This document shows, in pieces, positions 35,409 through 44,265 of a stretch of DNA of 64,000 bases; position 1 is the stretch's first letter; each line of letters starts with the position of its first letter. The notes under the pieces were generated by a model. That model had not been told where the DNA came from, searched no databases, and saw only the letters and a program-made list of their open reading frames with translations. The DNA comes from Aquabacterium commune (lineage in GTDB: Bacteria; Pseudomonadota; Gammaproteobacteria; Burkholderiales; Burkholderiaceae_C). The position numbers and the translations under genes are program-made. Where the stretch lies: the NCBI RefSeq assembly GCF_004362855.1, contig NZ_SNXW01000011.1, positions 1-64,000 of the forward strand. Reading direction: 5' to 3'.

Positions 35409-36827
35409 ATGTCCACGCGCGCGCACCAGTTCCCGAGCTCCCTCCGTTCTGTGGTCGCCGCCTGGCGTCCCGTGGTCCGGGTGGTGGCCTGCGCAAGCCT
35501 CAGCCTGGGCCTCACCGCCCTGCCCCTTGGCGCCCACGCCGAGGGCCTGCTGGAGTTGCTGGACGCCGCCAAGGGGTATGACGCGGCCTACCTGAGCGCA
35601 AAATCGCAGGCCGAGTCCATCCAGTACCAGGCCGCACAGGCGCGCGCACTGCAGCGCCCCTCGCTGAACTTGCAGGCGGGCATCACCCGCAGCCACCTGG
35701 ACTCCAGCGCCCCCAGCATCATCAACCCCCTGACCGGCACCCCGGTCAGCTACAGCAGCAGGTCCACCAGCCGCAAGGTGGGCCTGGCCGCGCGGCAGGC
35801 GCTGTACAACGCGGGCAACACGGCCAAGCTGGACCAGGCCGAGCAATCGCTGCTGGCCGCAGAAGCCGACCTGCAAACGGCCACCAACGACCTGACGGTG
35901 CGCATCACGCAAGCCTATTTCGACGTGCTGGGGGCGCAAGACGTGCTCAACACCACGCAAGCCAACAAGGCAGCCCTGGCCGAACAACTGGCCGCCGCCA
36001 AGCGCAGCTTCGAAGTCGGCAACTCGACCATCACCGACACCCGCGAGGCCCAGGCCCGCCACGACCTGGCCACCGCACAGGAAATCGCCGCCACCAACGA
36101 CCTGCGCGTCAAGCGCATCGCCCTCGACCAACTCGTCGGCCGCAGCAACGTCACGCCCACCCCCCTGCGCACCCCGGTCAACCTCGACGCGCTGTCGCCC
36201 GGCCAGGTGGAAGACTGGGTCGGACAGTCGGCTGCGTCGCCGAGCGTGCGCAAGGCCGAGGTCGGCCTGCAGGTGGCCACCCTCGAAATCGACAAGGCCC
36301 GCGCAGGCCACTTGCCCACGCTGGACGCCGTGGCCAACGTCGTGCGCAACGACATCGACTCCAGCAACGTCAACGCCAGGATCGCTGGCGGCGCAGGCAC
36401 GAGCAGCTCGATCGGCCTGGAGCTGAACATGTCGCTGTATGCGGGCGACGCCGTGCAGAACCGGATCCGCGAAGTCCTGCAGCTCAAGGAAAAGGCAGAG
36501 CACGATGTGGACAACGCCCGGCGCGCCGTGACCCTGGGCACCCGCCAGGCCTACTTCGGCGTGCAATCGGGCCTGGCCCAGGTCAAGGCCTACGAGGCCG
36601 CCGAATCGTCCGCCAAGCTGGCGCTGGAAGCCACGCAACTGGGCTACCGCGTGGGCGTGCGCATCAACAAGGACGTGCTGGACGCCCAAACCCAGCTGAC
36701 CAGCACGCAGAAGGACCTCTACAAGGCCCGCTACGACGTGATCGTCGGCTCGGTCAAGCTGCGCCAGGCCAGCGGCACCCTCAAGGCCGAAGACCTGTCC
36801 GAGCTCAACAAGCTGCTGGCGAACTGA
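35409..36827 (+). CDS. tolC: TolC family outer membrane efflux protein
   Basis: 472 aa. A signal peptide with core VVACASLSLGLTALPLGA ends at AHA near residue 39. The mature protein has the internal duplication of TolC: two halves of about 200 residues, each with long helices (YLSAKSQAESIQYQAAQARA in the first, ARAGHLPTLDAVANV in the second). The conserved LLDAAKGYDAAY start, QLVGRSNVTPTPL and GYRVGVRINKDVLDAQTQL are present. It forms the outer-membrane channel for type I secretion and drug efflux. No adaptor or pump gene is adjacent. AAGGA lies seven bases before the ATG. Confidence 0.94.
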   Translation: MSTRAHQFPSSLRSVVAAWRPVVRVVACASLSLGLTALPLGAHAEGLLELLDAAKGYDAAYLSAKSQAESIQYQAAQARALQRPSLNLQAGITRSHLDSSAPSIINPLTGTPVSYSSRSTSRKVGLAARQALYNAGNTAKLDQAEQSLLAAEADLQTATNDLTVRITQAYFDVLGAQDVLNTTQANKAALAEQLAAAKRSFEVGNSTITDTREAQARHDLATAQEIAATNDLRVKRIALDQLVGRSNVTPTPLRTPVNLDALSPGQVEDWVGQSAASPSVRKAEVGLQVATLEIDKARAGHLPTLDAVANVVRNDIDSSNVNARIAGGAGTSSSIGLELNMSLYAGDAVQNRIREVLQLKEKAEHDVDNARRAVTLGTRQAYFGVQSGLAQVKAYEAAESSAKLALEATQLGYRVGVRINKDVLDAQTQLTSTQKDLYKARYDVIVGSVKLRQASGTLKAEDLSELNKLLAN

Positions 36828-36836
36828 GGCCTGAGA

Positions 36837-37382
36837 TCACGGTTCAGCCGACGGCGAGGGCCGCTCCGGCCCCTGCAACCCCTGTGCACGGGCCGAGAGA
36901 TAGGCGTAGAGGTCTGCGATGTGGACGGTCACGCTGGGCTCGCCTTGCCAGGCGGGCATCGTCAGGGCGTGCTGTCGGCGCTGCAGGAGGTCCTCCAGCA
37001 GGGCGTCCAGGGCCGGATTCGCGCGGCTGTCCTTGGCAACGGGCAGGCCCCAGTCATAGCGGTAAAGCACCGTGCTGACAAACTGGCGCGAACCCATCTC
37101 GCGCACCCTGGGCAGCAAATTCGGCCCGCCTGCCGATCCCGTGGCCGCAGCCCCGTGGCAGGTGGCGCACTTGTCCTGGAAAAGGCGCCAGCCCCCGTAA
37201 ACCGAGCCAGGCGGCGTGGCGGCTTTCGCGACCTCCTGGGCCGCCTGCCGGTTCTGCCACTCGATGCTGCACCCCGTCAGAGACAGGGCCAGCAGGACGG
37301 CAGTCGCCGCCCGAACGGCCGCGCGGAGCCTTCCCTGGGCATGTGCTGCGCGCCTCAGCACCAACGTGGACATCGTGGCCAT
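36837..37382 (-). CDS. Lipoprotein c-type cytochrome
   Basis: 181 aa from the ATG at 37382. A hydrophobic signal (VRAATAVLLALSLTGC) ends in a lipobox, Cys near residue 38, so the protein should be membrane-anchored. One haem-binding CATCH motif follows (FQDKCATCHGAAATG), and ALTMPAWQGEPS supplies a candidate distal Met ligand near residue 142. It resembles small cytochrome c subunits of dehydrogenases or oxidases. No partner enzyme is adjacent; the gene is convergent with tolC and divergent from the FUSC gene. The start is uncertain: Met codons at 37373, 37400 and 37412 are alternatives. Confidence 0.82.
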   Translation of the reverse strand: MATMSTLVLRRAAHAQGRLRAAVRAATAVLLALSLTGCSIEWQNRQAAQEVAKAATPPGSVYGGWRLFQDKCATCHGAAATGSAGGPNLLPRVREMGSRQFVSTVLYRYDWGLPVAKDSRANPALDALLEDLLQRRQHALTMPAWQGEPSVTVHIADLYAYLSARAQGLQGPERPSPSAEP

Positions 37383-37529
37383 GGTCCTCACCTTTCGCAT
37401 GCCGATGGGCATGGTGCATTCTGCGCGCGACACCCACAGGTTCGACAAGCCGTGCTTGCCCTCCATTTGACCGAGATCAGGGCCTGAGCGGGGTACGCTG
37501 CACACTCTGCACAACCCCATGCCCGTCCC

Positions 37530-38624
37530 ATGACGAAGTCCTCCCTCCCCGGCCGCACCCTGTCGCTGCTGCGCGAAGAATGGCGCCAGCTCACGACCAT
37601 CCGCGCCAGCGACCGCCCCTGGCAGATGCCCTTCGCCGCGGCCCTGGCCTCGGGCTTGCCGCTGCTGATCGGGGCCTGGTTTGACCGCATGGACCACGGC
37701 CTGGTGTCTTCGCTGGGCGGGCTGGTCTTCCTCTACCTGCCCGAGACGCCCATGTCCCACCGCATGGTGTCGCTGATGGCGAGCGCGTTCGGCATGACGG
37801 CTTGCTACGCGCTGGGCGTCATGAGCCACCTCGTGCCACCGGTCATGGTGATCGTGCTCACCCTCATCGCCACGCTGGTCACCATGGTGTGCCGCTTCTA
37901 CCGACTGGCGCCGCCAGGCAGCCTGTTTTTCATCATGGCCGCGGCCATTGGCGCGCACTCACCGGGCGATGTCCTGCAGATCCCGCTGAAGGTCGGCCTG
38001 CTGGCCATGGGTTGTCTGCTGGCTTGCCTTGTCGCTTTCGCTTACAGCATCCACATCCTGCGACGCAGGCCCGCGCAGCCCGTCGCGCCGCTGCCCGCGC
38101 CCACCTTCGACTTCGTGGTCTTCGATGCCGTGGTGATCGGCGCTTTCGTGGGCATCTCGCTGGCGCTGGCGCAACTGCTCCACCTGGAGAAGGCCTATTG
38201 GGTGCCGGTGAGTTGCCTGGCGGTGATCCAGGGCATGTCCCTGCGCGCCGTGTGGGACAGGCAACTGCAGCGCATCGTGGGCACGGGCATCGGGCTGCTG
38301 CTGTCCTGGGGACTGCTGAGCCTGCCGCTGGACAAATGGAGCGTGTCGCTGTGCATGATCGCGCTGACCTTCGTCGTCGAAACAGCCGTGGTCAGGCACT
38401 ACGGCTTCGCCGCCATCTTCATCACGCCGCTGACCCTGTTGCTGGCTGAAGCCACCACGCTGGGGCACGGCGCCTCCGGTGCGCTCATCGAGGCTCGTTT
38501 TTTCGACACCGTGCTGGGCAGCCTGGTGGGCCTGGCGGGAGGTGTCTGCCTGCACAGCACCACGTTCCGCCAGGTGGCGAGCCATGCCTTGCGCAAGCTG
38601 ATCCCGACCCGCTTCCTGGCATGA
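37530..38624 (+). CDS. FUSC family inner-membrane protein
   Basis: 364 aa. It has about ten hydrophobic segments in two groups separated by a basic loop (IHILRRRPAQPVAPLPAPTF). The second group contains the FUSC-type stretch EKAYWVPVSCLAVIQGMSLR, then VWDRQLQRIVGTGIGLLLSW and FIITPLT-like FAAIFITPLTLLLAE. The fold is shared by fusaric-acid and aromatic-carboxylate exporters (AaeB). This protein is shorter than those, with no large cytoplasmic domain. Substrate is unknown. It is divergent from the cytochrome gene with 147 bp between. Confidence 0.85.
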   Translation: MTKSSLPGRTLSLLREEWRQLTTIRASDRPWQMPFAAALASGLPLLIGAWFDRMDHGLVSSLGGLVFLYLPETPMSHRMVSLMASAFGMTACYALGVMSHLVPPVMVIVLTLIATLVTMVCRFYRLAPPGSLFFIMAAAIGAHSPGDVLQIPLKVGLLAMGCLLACLVAFAYSIHILRRRPAQPVAPLPAPTFDFVVFDAVVIGAFVGISLALAQLLHLEKAYWVPVSCLAVIQGMSLRAVWDRQLQRIVGTGIGLLLSWGLLSLPLDKWSVSLCMIALTFVVETAVVRHYGFAAIFITPLTLLLAEATTLGHGASGALIEARFFDTVLGSLVGLAGGVCLHSTTFRQVASHALRKLIPTRFLA

Positions 38625-38718
38625 GGCAGGGAGTGGCACAAATGCCTCGCCAGGGCCTGCAGACCACACGCATCGCGGATCGCGTACCAAAGTCGTGCGA
38701 AAGTGCCCCTGCGAGAGG

Positions 38719-38734
38719 CTAGGGTAAGCCCTAG
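38719..38734. promoter_or_regulatory. Palindrome CTAGGG-TAAG-CCCTAG
   Basis: A perfect 6-bp inverted repeat with a four-base centre, about 70 bp upstream of the small gene at 38803. It is where a promoter-linked operator would lie. I do not recognise the cognate regulator. Confidence 0.35.
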
Positions 38735-38802
38735 GCTGGTGTCACTTTGACGACAATGGAGGCCGCGCTTCGCAACCGTGAAGCTCTGTCGAAGGAACCA
38801 GC

Positions 38803-39024
38803 ATGAACCAGGCACAACCTGTCACTCTCGATGTCCAGGCCACTGTCATCGAAGTTCTGCCGTCCATGGGGCTCGCGTGGCTCCGTGACGGCGACATGCG
38901 CGAGTGGGCCGTCACCAAAAGCACGCCGGGTGTGGATCTGGGCGCATTGACGCTCGGCAAGACGGTGTGCCTGCACGTTCGCTCCGTGGACGGCAAGCAG
39001 CTTCCTTGCGGCTGCCACGCTTGA
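38803..39024 (+). CDS. Small protein of unknown function
   Basis: 73 aa, with GAAGGA about six bases before the ATG. The sequence alternates strands (VTLDVQATVIEVLPSMGLAW, then LGKTVCLHVRS) like a small beta barrel of the OB or cold-shock type, and ends with two cysteines in LPCGCHA. No signal peptide is seen. A palindrome sits upstream. It lies alone between the FUSC gene and tRNA-Thr. The good ribosome site and coherent composition favour a real gene. Function unknown. Confidence 0.6.
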   Translation: MNQAQPVTLDVQATVIEVLPSMGLAWLRDGDMREWAVTKSTPGVDLGALTLGKTVCLHVRSVDGKQLPCGCHA

Positions 39025-39169
39025 GCGCTGTCACGCGCCAACAGGCACGGCACACCCCCGGGCTTGTTCCCCGTTGTGCCCTCCGCTCCGTTCCCCGGTT
39101 GCGCCTCGGCTGCCCCGGGGCTGGACAACACACCCCACACCATCTGGCGACGGTGTTGGACTCGCCACG

Positions 39170-39201
39170 AAAAAGGCCTCCAAGGGATGTGCTTGGAGGC
39201 C
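39170..39201 (-). terminator. Intrinsic terminator downstream of tRNA-Thr
   Basis: GGCCTCCAAG and CTTGGAGGCC form a perfect 10-bp stem with a seven-base loop. On the - strand the stem is followed by five T, and it begins 14 bp after the tRNA-Thr 3' end. On the + strand only three T follow, so it acts mainly on the tRNA transcript. Confidence 0.85.
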
Positions 39202-39215
39202 TTTGGACGATGTCT

Positions 39216-39291
39216 TGGTGCCGGCTGTCGGATTCGAACTGACGACCTACCGCTTACAAGGCGGGTGCTCTACCAACTGAGCTAAGCCGGC
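39216..39291 (-). tRNA. tRNA-Thr (TGT anticodon)
   Basis: Full cloverleaf on the - strand. The acceptor stem begins GCCGGC and pairs with GCCGGC near the 3' end. The D-arm is TAGCTCAGTTGGTAGAGCA, the anticodon loop CTTGTAA has anticodon TGT at 39256-39258, the T-arm contains GTTCGAATC, and the 3' CCA is encoded. An intrinsic terminator follows. The nearest upstream gene on the same strand is not a tRNA. Confidence 0.95.
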
Positions 39292-39330
39292 GAAAAATTC
39301 AATGCGTGATTCTAACGCGAGCGCCGTGGC

Positions 39331-39948
39331 TCATTTCACCCGACGCAAAGCCGGGCGTCCGCCGCCTGTGGGCGGCTCTGGCGGTTGAGGGTCTGCGTCA
39401 TCGCTCGTCGGGCTCTGGGCAAGTTTGTCCACCGCCTTGACCGGCGAAGGGCGCTCCTTGGGGGCCTTCTGAGCGGGTGCCAGGCGTAACCCACCAGCCG
39501 CAGGGGTGCCTGCGCCAGGAGACGCGCCTGCATCCAACTGCACCTCGGCATCCACCAGGTGCGCATCGTCACCCGCAGGTGCCGATGCAGGCGAATCCAC
39601 ACCCTGACCACCCAGCGGCGTGGGCACAGGGAAAGCCATGCCCTGCCCGTTTTCACGCGCATAGATCGCGATCACGTGGTCCACGGGCACGGAAATGTCG
39701 CGGGCCACGCCACCGAAGCGCGCCTTGAACTCGACGAACTCATTGCCCAACTGCAACTGGCTGGTGGCCTCGAAGCTGACGTTGAGCACGATCTCGTTGT
39801 TCTTGACGTACTCCTGAGGCACTTGCACCGAACGGTCCACGTACACGGCCAGGTAAGGCGTGAAGCCATTGTCCGTGCACCAGTCATGCAGGGCACGGAT
39901 CAGGTACGGCCGTGTGGACGACCCCTGGGAATCTTGTTCGATGGACAT
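39331..39948 (-). CDS. sspB: ClpXP protease specificity-enhancing factor SspB
   Basis: 205 aa. SspB hands ssrA-tagged proteins to ClpXP. The N-terminal domain (about 1-115) has RPYLIRALHDWCTDNGFTP, YLAVYVDRSVQVPQEYV, NEIVLNVSFEATSQLQLGN and FEFKARFGG-like VEFKARFGGVARDISVPVD. A long low-complexity linker (Ala/Gly/Pro/Asp, about 115-190) leads to the terminal GGGRPALRRVK, almost the same as the E. coli ClpX-docking tail GGRPALRVVK. That conserved tail with a variable linker is the known architecture. sspA precedes it by 32 bp on the same strand, the standard operon. Confidence 0.95.
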   Translation of the reverse strand: MSIEQDSQGSSTRPYLIRALHDWCTDNGFTPYLAVYVDRSVQVPQEYVKNNEIVLNVSFEATSQLQLGNEFVEFKARFGGVARDISVPVDHVIAIYARENGQGMAFPVPTPLGGQGVDSPASAPAGDDAHLVDAEVQLDAGASPGAGTPAAGGLRLAPAQKAPKERPSPVKAVDKLAQSPTSDDADPQPPEPPTGGGRPALRRVK

Positions 39949-39980
39949 GCTCGGTCAGGTGATCAGTCAGGCGAAGAAGG

Positions 39981-40595
39981 TCACTTGCGCATCACCTTCT
40001 CGGAAGGCGTCAGTGCCTCGATGTAGGCCGGACGCGAGAAGATGCGCTCAGCATACTTCAACAGCGGCAGCGCATTCTTCGACAGCTCGATGCCGTAATA
40101 GTCCAGGCGCCACAGCAACGGTGCGATGGCCACGTCCAGCATGGAGAAGTCGTCGCCCAGCATGTACTTGTTCTTCAGGAAGATCGGGGCGAGCTGCGTC
40201 AGGCGATCGCGGATCTGCGAACGGGCCTTCTCCAACTGCTTGTCGTTGGCTTTGACACCACCGCGGCCTTCCAGCATGTTGACGTGGGCAAACAGTTCCT
40301 TCTCGAAATTGAGCAGGAACAGGCGCACGCGGGCGCGGGCCACCGGGTCACCCGGCATCAGCTGCGGGTGCGGGAATCGCTCGTCGATGTACTCGTTGAT
40401 GATGTGCGATTCGTACAGGATGAGGTCACGCTCGACGAGGATGGGCACCTCGTTGTACGGGTTCATCAGGGCGATGTCTTCGGGTTTGGCAAAGATATCG
40501 ACGTCACGGATCTCAAAATCCATGCCCTTTTCGAACAGAACGAAACGGCAACGATGCGAATAGGGGCAGGTCGTACCGGAGTAAAGCACCATCAT
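39981..40595 (-). CDS. sspA: Stringent starvation protein A (glutathione S-transferase-like)
   Basis: 204 aa. SspA is an RNA-polymerase-associated regulator with a GST fold. The thioredoxin-like N-terminal domain has MVLYSGTTCPYSHRCRFVLF and NPYNEVPILVERDLILYESH, followed by INEYIDERFPHPQLMPGDP. The all-helical C-terminal domain has RRFLLNFEKELF-like RLFLLNFEKELFAHVN and LGDDFSMLDVAIAPLLWRL. Length is standard. The first Met of the MMV pair lies nine bases after AGGAG. It is upstream of sspB and downstream of petABC, separated from petC by a strong hairpin. Confidence 0.95.
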   Translation of the reverse strand: MMVLYSGTTCPYSHRCRFVLFEKGMDFEIRDVDIFAKPEDIALMNPYNEVPILVERDLILYESHIINEYIDERFPHPQLMPGDPVARARVRLFLLNFEKELFAHVNMLEGRGGVKANDKQLEKARSQIRDRLTQLAPIFLKNKYMLGDDFSMLDVAIAPLLWRLDYYGIELSKNALPLLKYAERIFSRPAYIEALTPSEKVMRK

Positions 40596-40650
40596 GGCGG
40601 TGGGCTCCTAAGAAGCTGAACAGGGATGCGCTTCGCAGCACAAACAACGA

Positions 40651-40684
40651 AGCGCAGTGGCCGCAATCAGCATGCCACTGCGCT
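40651..40684 (-). terminator. Hairpin terminator-like element after petC
   Basis: AGCGCAGTGGC and GCCACTGCGCT form a perfect 11-bp stem with a 12-base loop. On the - strand it is followed by a T-rich but interrupted tract (TTCGTTGTTTG). It lies between the petC stop and the sspA start, so it likely ends most petABC transcripts before sspA. Some read-through is possible because the T-run is broken. Confidence 0.65.
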
Positions 40685-40722
40685 GTGGGGCCCTCACCGG
40701 CTGACCGGCAAGGACCTCGGGA

Positions 40723-41490
40723 TCACTTCACGTCTTTCCAGAACGCCGCATTCAGGCGCCAGGCGATGAAGGTGAAGATGGCCAGGAAGATCAGCACGCC
40801 CGCACCGATGCGGGTGCGCTGGGTTTGCATCGGCTCACCCATCCACTGCAGGTAAGCCACCAAGTCGGCGATGTTGCTGTCGAACTCCTGCGGCGACATC
40901 TTGCCGGGGGTCAGTTGCTCGAATCCATCGAACTTGTGGACCTTCTTGGCAGGGTCGTGCGGATCGGCCTCTTCCACAAACTTGGCAGCACGCTGACCTT
41001 GCAACTCCCACAACACGTGCGGCATGCCGACGTTGGGGAAGATCAGGTTGTTCCAGCCGGTCGGACGGGTGTCGTCGCGGTAGAAGCTGCGCAGGTAGGT
41101 GTAGAGGTAGTCAGCACCAGAGCCACTGGCGCCAGCGCGCGAGCGGGCCACCAAGGTCAGATCGGGCGGCACGGCACCAAACCATTCCTTGGCGTCCTTG
41201 GTGTCCAGAGACACCTTCATCAACTCGCCCACCTTGTCGGTGGGGAACAGCAGGTTGTCCTTGATCTGCTGCTCGGTCAGGCCGATGTCCTTCAGGCGGT
41301 TGAAGCGCATGAAGGCTGCCGCGTGGCAGTTCAGACAGTAGTTGACGAAGATCTTGGCACCGTTTTGCAGCGCGGCCAGGTCGGTCACGCGTTCCTTGGG
41401 GAACTTGTCCAGCACCAGGCTTTCGCTGCTGGCATGCGCACCCGACATCAGCGCCAGGGTGGCCAGCAAAGAGGCAAGGAGTTTTTTCAT
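40723..41490 (-). CDS. petC: Cytochrome c1 subunit of the bc1 complex
   Basis: 255 aa. A signal peptide (LLASLLATLALMSGAHAS) ends near residue 20. The haem motif is CLNCH in GAKIFVNYCLNCHAAAFMR, followed by the c1-typical FMRFNRLKDIGLTE. The C-terminal end has a membrane anchor (GAGVLIFLAIFTFIAWRLN). The distal-ligand region contains VGMPHVLWEL. It transfers electrons from the Rieske protein to soluble cytochromes. petB precedes it by 14 bp and a hairpin follows its stop. Confidence 0.96.
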   Translation of the reverse strand: MKKLLASLLATLALMSGAHASSESLVLDKFPKERVTDLAALQNGAKIFVNYCLNCHAAAFMRFNRLKDIGLTEQQIKDNLLFPTDKVGELMKVSLDTKDAKEWFGAVPPDLTLVARSRAGASGSGADYLYTYLRSFYRDDTRPTGWNNLIFPNVGMPHVLWELQGQRAAKFVEEADPHDPAKKVHKFDGFEQLTPGKMSPQEFDSNIADLVAYLQWMGEPMQTQRTRIGAGVLIFLAIFTFIAWRLNAAFWKDVK

Positions 41491-41504
41491 CTTTGTTTCC
41501 TGCT

Positions 41505-42908
41505 TCAGTGGGGCTTGAACGTCACGCGATCGGGCACTTGCTTGAAGGTACCGATCTGGCTCCAGAAAGGCATCAACACGAAGAAACCGAAGTACAGCAG
41601 CGTGCCCACTTGCGACACGACGTTGCCGATTTCCGAGGGAGGTTGCACGCCCAGGTAACCCAGGATGCAGAAGTTCACCACGAACACGGCGTAAACAACC
41701 TTGTGCCAGCCCGGACGATAGCGGATGGACTTGACCGGGCTCTTGTCGAACCAGGGCAGGCCCGCCAGGATCACCACGGCGCCACCCATCACGGCCACGC
41801 CCCAGAACTTGGCTTCGAAGGTCTTGAGCAGACCGATGACCACGGCAGCGACCACGAGGCCCGCAACCTTGGTTTTGCCATCGCCCTTGCCCTTGACCAG
41901 GTTCAGCACCGCACCCAGGCCGATGATGATGGCCAGGACGTTGACCATGTCATCGGTGGTCGCACGCAGCATCGAGTAGAACGGCGTGAAGTACCAGACC
42001 GGTGCAATGTGCGGTGGGGTCTTGAACGGGTCGGCCGGGATGAAGTTGTTGTACTCCAGGAAGTAGCCACCAAACTCAGGCATGAAGAAGATCACGGCCG
42101 TGAAGATGAACAGGAAGCCACCGACGCCCAGCAGGTCGTGCACCGAGTAGTAGGGGTGGAAAGGCACGCCGTCCAGCGGATGGCCATTGGCATCCTTGGG
42201 ACCTTGCTTGATTTCCACGCCATCCGGGTTGTTCGAACCCACCTCGTGCAGCGCGATGATGTGCGCCACCACCAGGCCCAGCAGGACCAGGGGCACGGCA
42301 ATCACGTGCAGCGAGAAGAAACGGTTCAGCGTGGCATCGCCCACGACGTAGTCGCCGCGGATCAGGATGGCCAGGTCAGGACCGATGAAAGGCACTGCGG
42401 CGAACAAGTTGATGATCACCTGGGCGCCCCAGAAGGACATCTGGCCCCAAGGCAGCAAGTAGCCCATGAAGGCTTCGGCCATCAGGCACAGGAAGATCAG
42501 GCAACCGAAGATCCAGACCAGTTCGCGCGGCGTGCGGTAGGAGCCGTACATCAACCCGCGGAACATGTGCAGGTACACCACCACGAAGAAGGCCGATGCA
42601 CCGGTGGAGTGCATGTAGCGGATCAGCCATCCCCAGGGCACATCGCGCATGATGTACTCGACCGAGGCGAAGGCCAGGGCCGCATCAGGCTTGTAGTTCA
42701 TGACCAGGAAGATACCGGTCACGATCTGGATCACCAGCACCAGCAGGGCCAGGGAGCCGAAGAAATACCAGAAGTTGAAGTTCTTCGGTGCGTAGTACTC
42801 CGACAGGTGCTCTTTGTAGAGCTTGGACGCCGGAAAGCGGTTGTCCACCCAGTTCAGGAGCTTTTCGCCAGCGCTGGCGCCGGCAGGAGCTTGTTTCATT
42901 TCAGCCAT
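41505..42908 (-). CDS. petB: Cytochrome b subunit of the bc1 complex
   Basis: 467 aa, full-length cytochrome b with N- and C-terminal parts fused. The haem-ligand helices are recognisable: RYMHSTGASAFFVVVYLHMF and RFFSLHVIAVPLVLLGLVVAH. SYRTPRELVWIFG and LLPWGQMSFWGAQVI follow the usual order. The Qo-site motif is APVWYF (PVWY) in place of the PEWY of mitochondrial and many alphaproteobacterial enzymes, a known proteobacterial variant that can affect quinone redox tuning. The C-terminal hydrophobic segments (VAGLVVAAVVIGLLKTFEA) are standard. It lies between petA and petC. Confidence 0.97.
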   Translation of the reverse strand: MAEMKQAPAGASAGEKLLNWVDNRFPASKLYKEHLSEYYAPKNFNFWYFFGSLALLVLVIQIVTGIFLVMNYKPDAALAFASVEYIMRDVPWGWLIRYMHSTGASAFFVVVYLHMFRGLMYGSYRTPRELVWIFGCLIFLCLMAEAFMGYLLPWGQMSFWGAQVIINLFAAVPFIGPDLAILIRGDYVVGDATLNRFFSLHVIAVPLVLLGLVVAHIIALHEVGSNNPDGVEIKQGPKDANGHPLDGVPFHPYYSVHDLLGVGGFLFIFTAVIFFMPEFGGYFLEYNNFIPADPFKTPPHIAPVWYFTPFYSMLRATTDDMVNVLAIIIGLGAVLNLVKGKGDGKTKVAGLVVAAVVIGLLKTFEAKFWGVAVMGGAVVILAGLPWFDKSPVKSIRYRPGWHKVVYAVFVVNFCILGYLGVQPPSEIGNVVSQVGTLLYFGFFVLMPFWSQIGTFKQVPDRVTFKPH

Positions 42909-42922
42909 CGTGACTTCTCCGG

Positions 42923-43522
42923 TCAGGCCTTCTTGTCTTCACCAATGAGCAGCTTGGTGTCAGACACGTACATGTGGGGCGGCACTTCGAGGTTGTCGGG
43001 CGCCGGTTTGTTCTTGAAGACGCGGCCGGCCAGATCGAAGGTCGAACCGTGGCAGGGACACAGGAAACCGCCCGGCCAGTCGTCCGGCAGGGAGGCCTGG
43101 GCACCGGCCTGGAACTTGGAAGAGGGCGAGCAACCCAGGTGGGTGCAGATGCCCACGGCGATCATGACGTCCGGCTTGATCGAGCGGTGCTCGTTGCGGG
43201 CGTACTCGGGGGTCAGCTCATCGGGCTTGCGCTCGGACTTGGGGTCGGCCAGTTGGCCGTCGATCTTGCTCAGGCCGGCCACTTGCTCGGGCGTGCGCTT
43301 GATGATCCAGACGGGCTTGCCGCGCCATTCGACGGTCATCATCTCGCCCGGCTTCAGGGCGCTGATGTCTGCCTCGACGGCGGCGCCAGCAGCGCGGGCA
43401 CGTTCGGAAGGCTGGAAGGTCGAAACGAAGGGGATGGCGGTGGCCACGCCGCCTGCACCGCCGACGGCGCAGGCCATGGTCACCCAGGTCCGACGGCTTT
43501 GATCCACTGGCTGATTGCTCAT
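42923..43522 (-). CDS. petA: Rieske iron-sulphur subunit of the bc1 complex
   Basis: 199 aa. A Tat-type leader (SRRTWVTMACAVGGAGGVAT) serves as the membrane anchor. The [2Fe-2S] ligand motifs CTHLGC and CPCHGS are both present, with the usual spacing of about 20 residues. The ATG at 43522 is chosen because GAGGA lies five bases upstream; a farther upstream start (43555) has no such site. It begins the petABC operon, followed by petB after 14 bp. A TACAAT box lies upstream (43576-43581 on the reverse strand) and could be the promoter -10 element, without a good -35. Confidence 0.97.
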   Translation of the reverse strand: MSNQPVDQSRRTWVTMACAVGGAGGVATAIPFVSTFQPSERARAAGAAVEADISALKPGEMMTVEWRGKPVWIIKRTPEQVAGLSKIDGQLADPKSERKPDELTPEYARNEHRSIKPDVMIAVGICTHLGCSPSSKFQAGAQASLPDDWPGGFLCPCHGSTFDLAGRVFKNKPAPDNLEVPPHMYVSDTKLLIGEDKKA

Positions 43523-43794
43523 GGGTATCCTCGAGGACTGGTGATTCGATGACATTGAATGGGGGTCAACTCAGCATTGTAAGGGACACAGCCTCCCACT
43601 TTCTCACCCGACGCCACCTTGTGCCAGATGGCAGCCTGCGCTCACGGTGCGACATTTCCACCACACAGCGCCCTCTTGTCACAGCCCACGGCTCGGGACT
43701 TGCATTGCGTTCGCCTCAAGTCGTTCTACATTGAGCGTGATTTTTCACGCAGCAAGCCGTCAGATTTTCGCGGCACACCGAACAGGAGCGAGCC

Positions 43795-44214
43795 ATGGGT
43801 TTTTTCAGTGAGTTCAAGGAGTTTGCCGTCAAGGGCAATGTGGTGGACTTGGCGGTCGGTGTGATCATCGGCGGCGCTTTTGGCAAAATCGTCGATTCCG
43901 TGGTCAATGACCTGATCATGCCGCTGGTCGGCAAGGTGGTGGGCGGGCTGGATTTCAGCAACTACTACGTGGCCCTGGCCGGCCAAGCGGCCGGACTGAC
44001 GCTGGCCGATGCCAAAAAGCAGGGTGCCGTGTTCGCCTATGGCAGCTTCATCACCGTGGCCTTGAATTTCGCCATCCTGGCGTTCATCATTTTCCTGATG
44101 ATCAAGCAGATCAACCGCCTCAAGCGCGAAGAGCCGGCTGCGCCCGCCGCACCAGCCGTCACGCCGGAAGATGTCGTGTTGCTTCGTGAGATTCGTGACA
44201 GTTTGAAAAAATAA
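43795..44214 (+). CDS. mscL: Large-conductance mechanosensitive channel
   Basis: 139 aa. It opens in response to membrane tension and protects against osmotic downshock. The N-terminal amphipathic helix and first transmembrane segment read [20 protein letters not shown] then [14 protein letters not shown], the family signature. The second transmembrane helix is [20 protein letters not shown], and a charged C-terminal bundle ends [21 protein letters not shown] lies just upstream of the ATG. It is divergent from petABC with about 270 bp between. The DUF1631 gene follows on the same strand. Confidence 0.96.
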   Translation: MGFFSEFKEFAVKGNVVDLAVGVIIGGAFGKIVDSVVNDLIMPLVGKVVGGLDFSNYYVALAGQAAGLTLADAKKQGAVFAYGSFITVALNFAILAFIIFLMIKQINRLKREEPAAPAAPAVTPEDVVLLREIRDSLKK

Positions 44215-44265
44215 CGCAAGGCAGGCGCGGTCCGTCCGATAACCATCGATGAAAGGCAATCCCAT

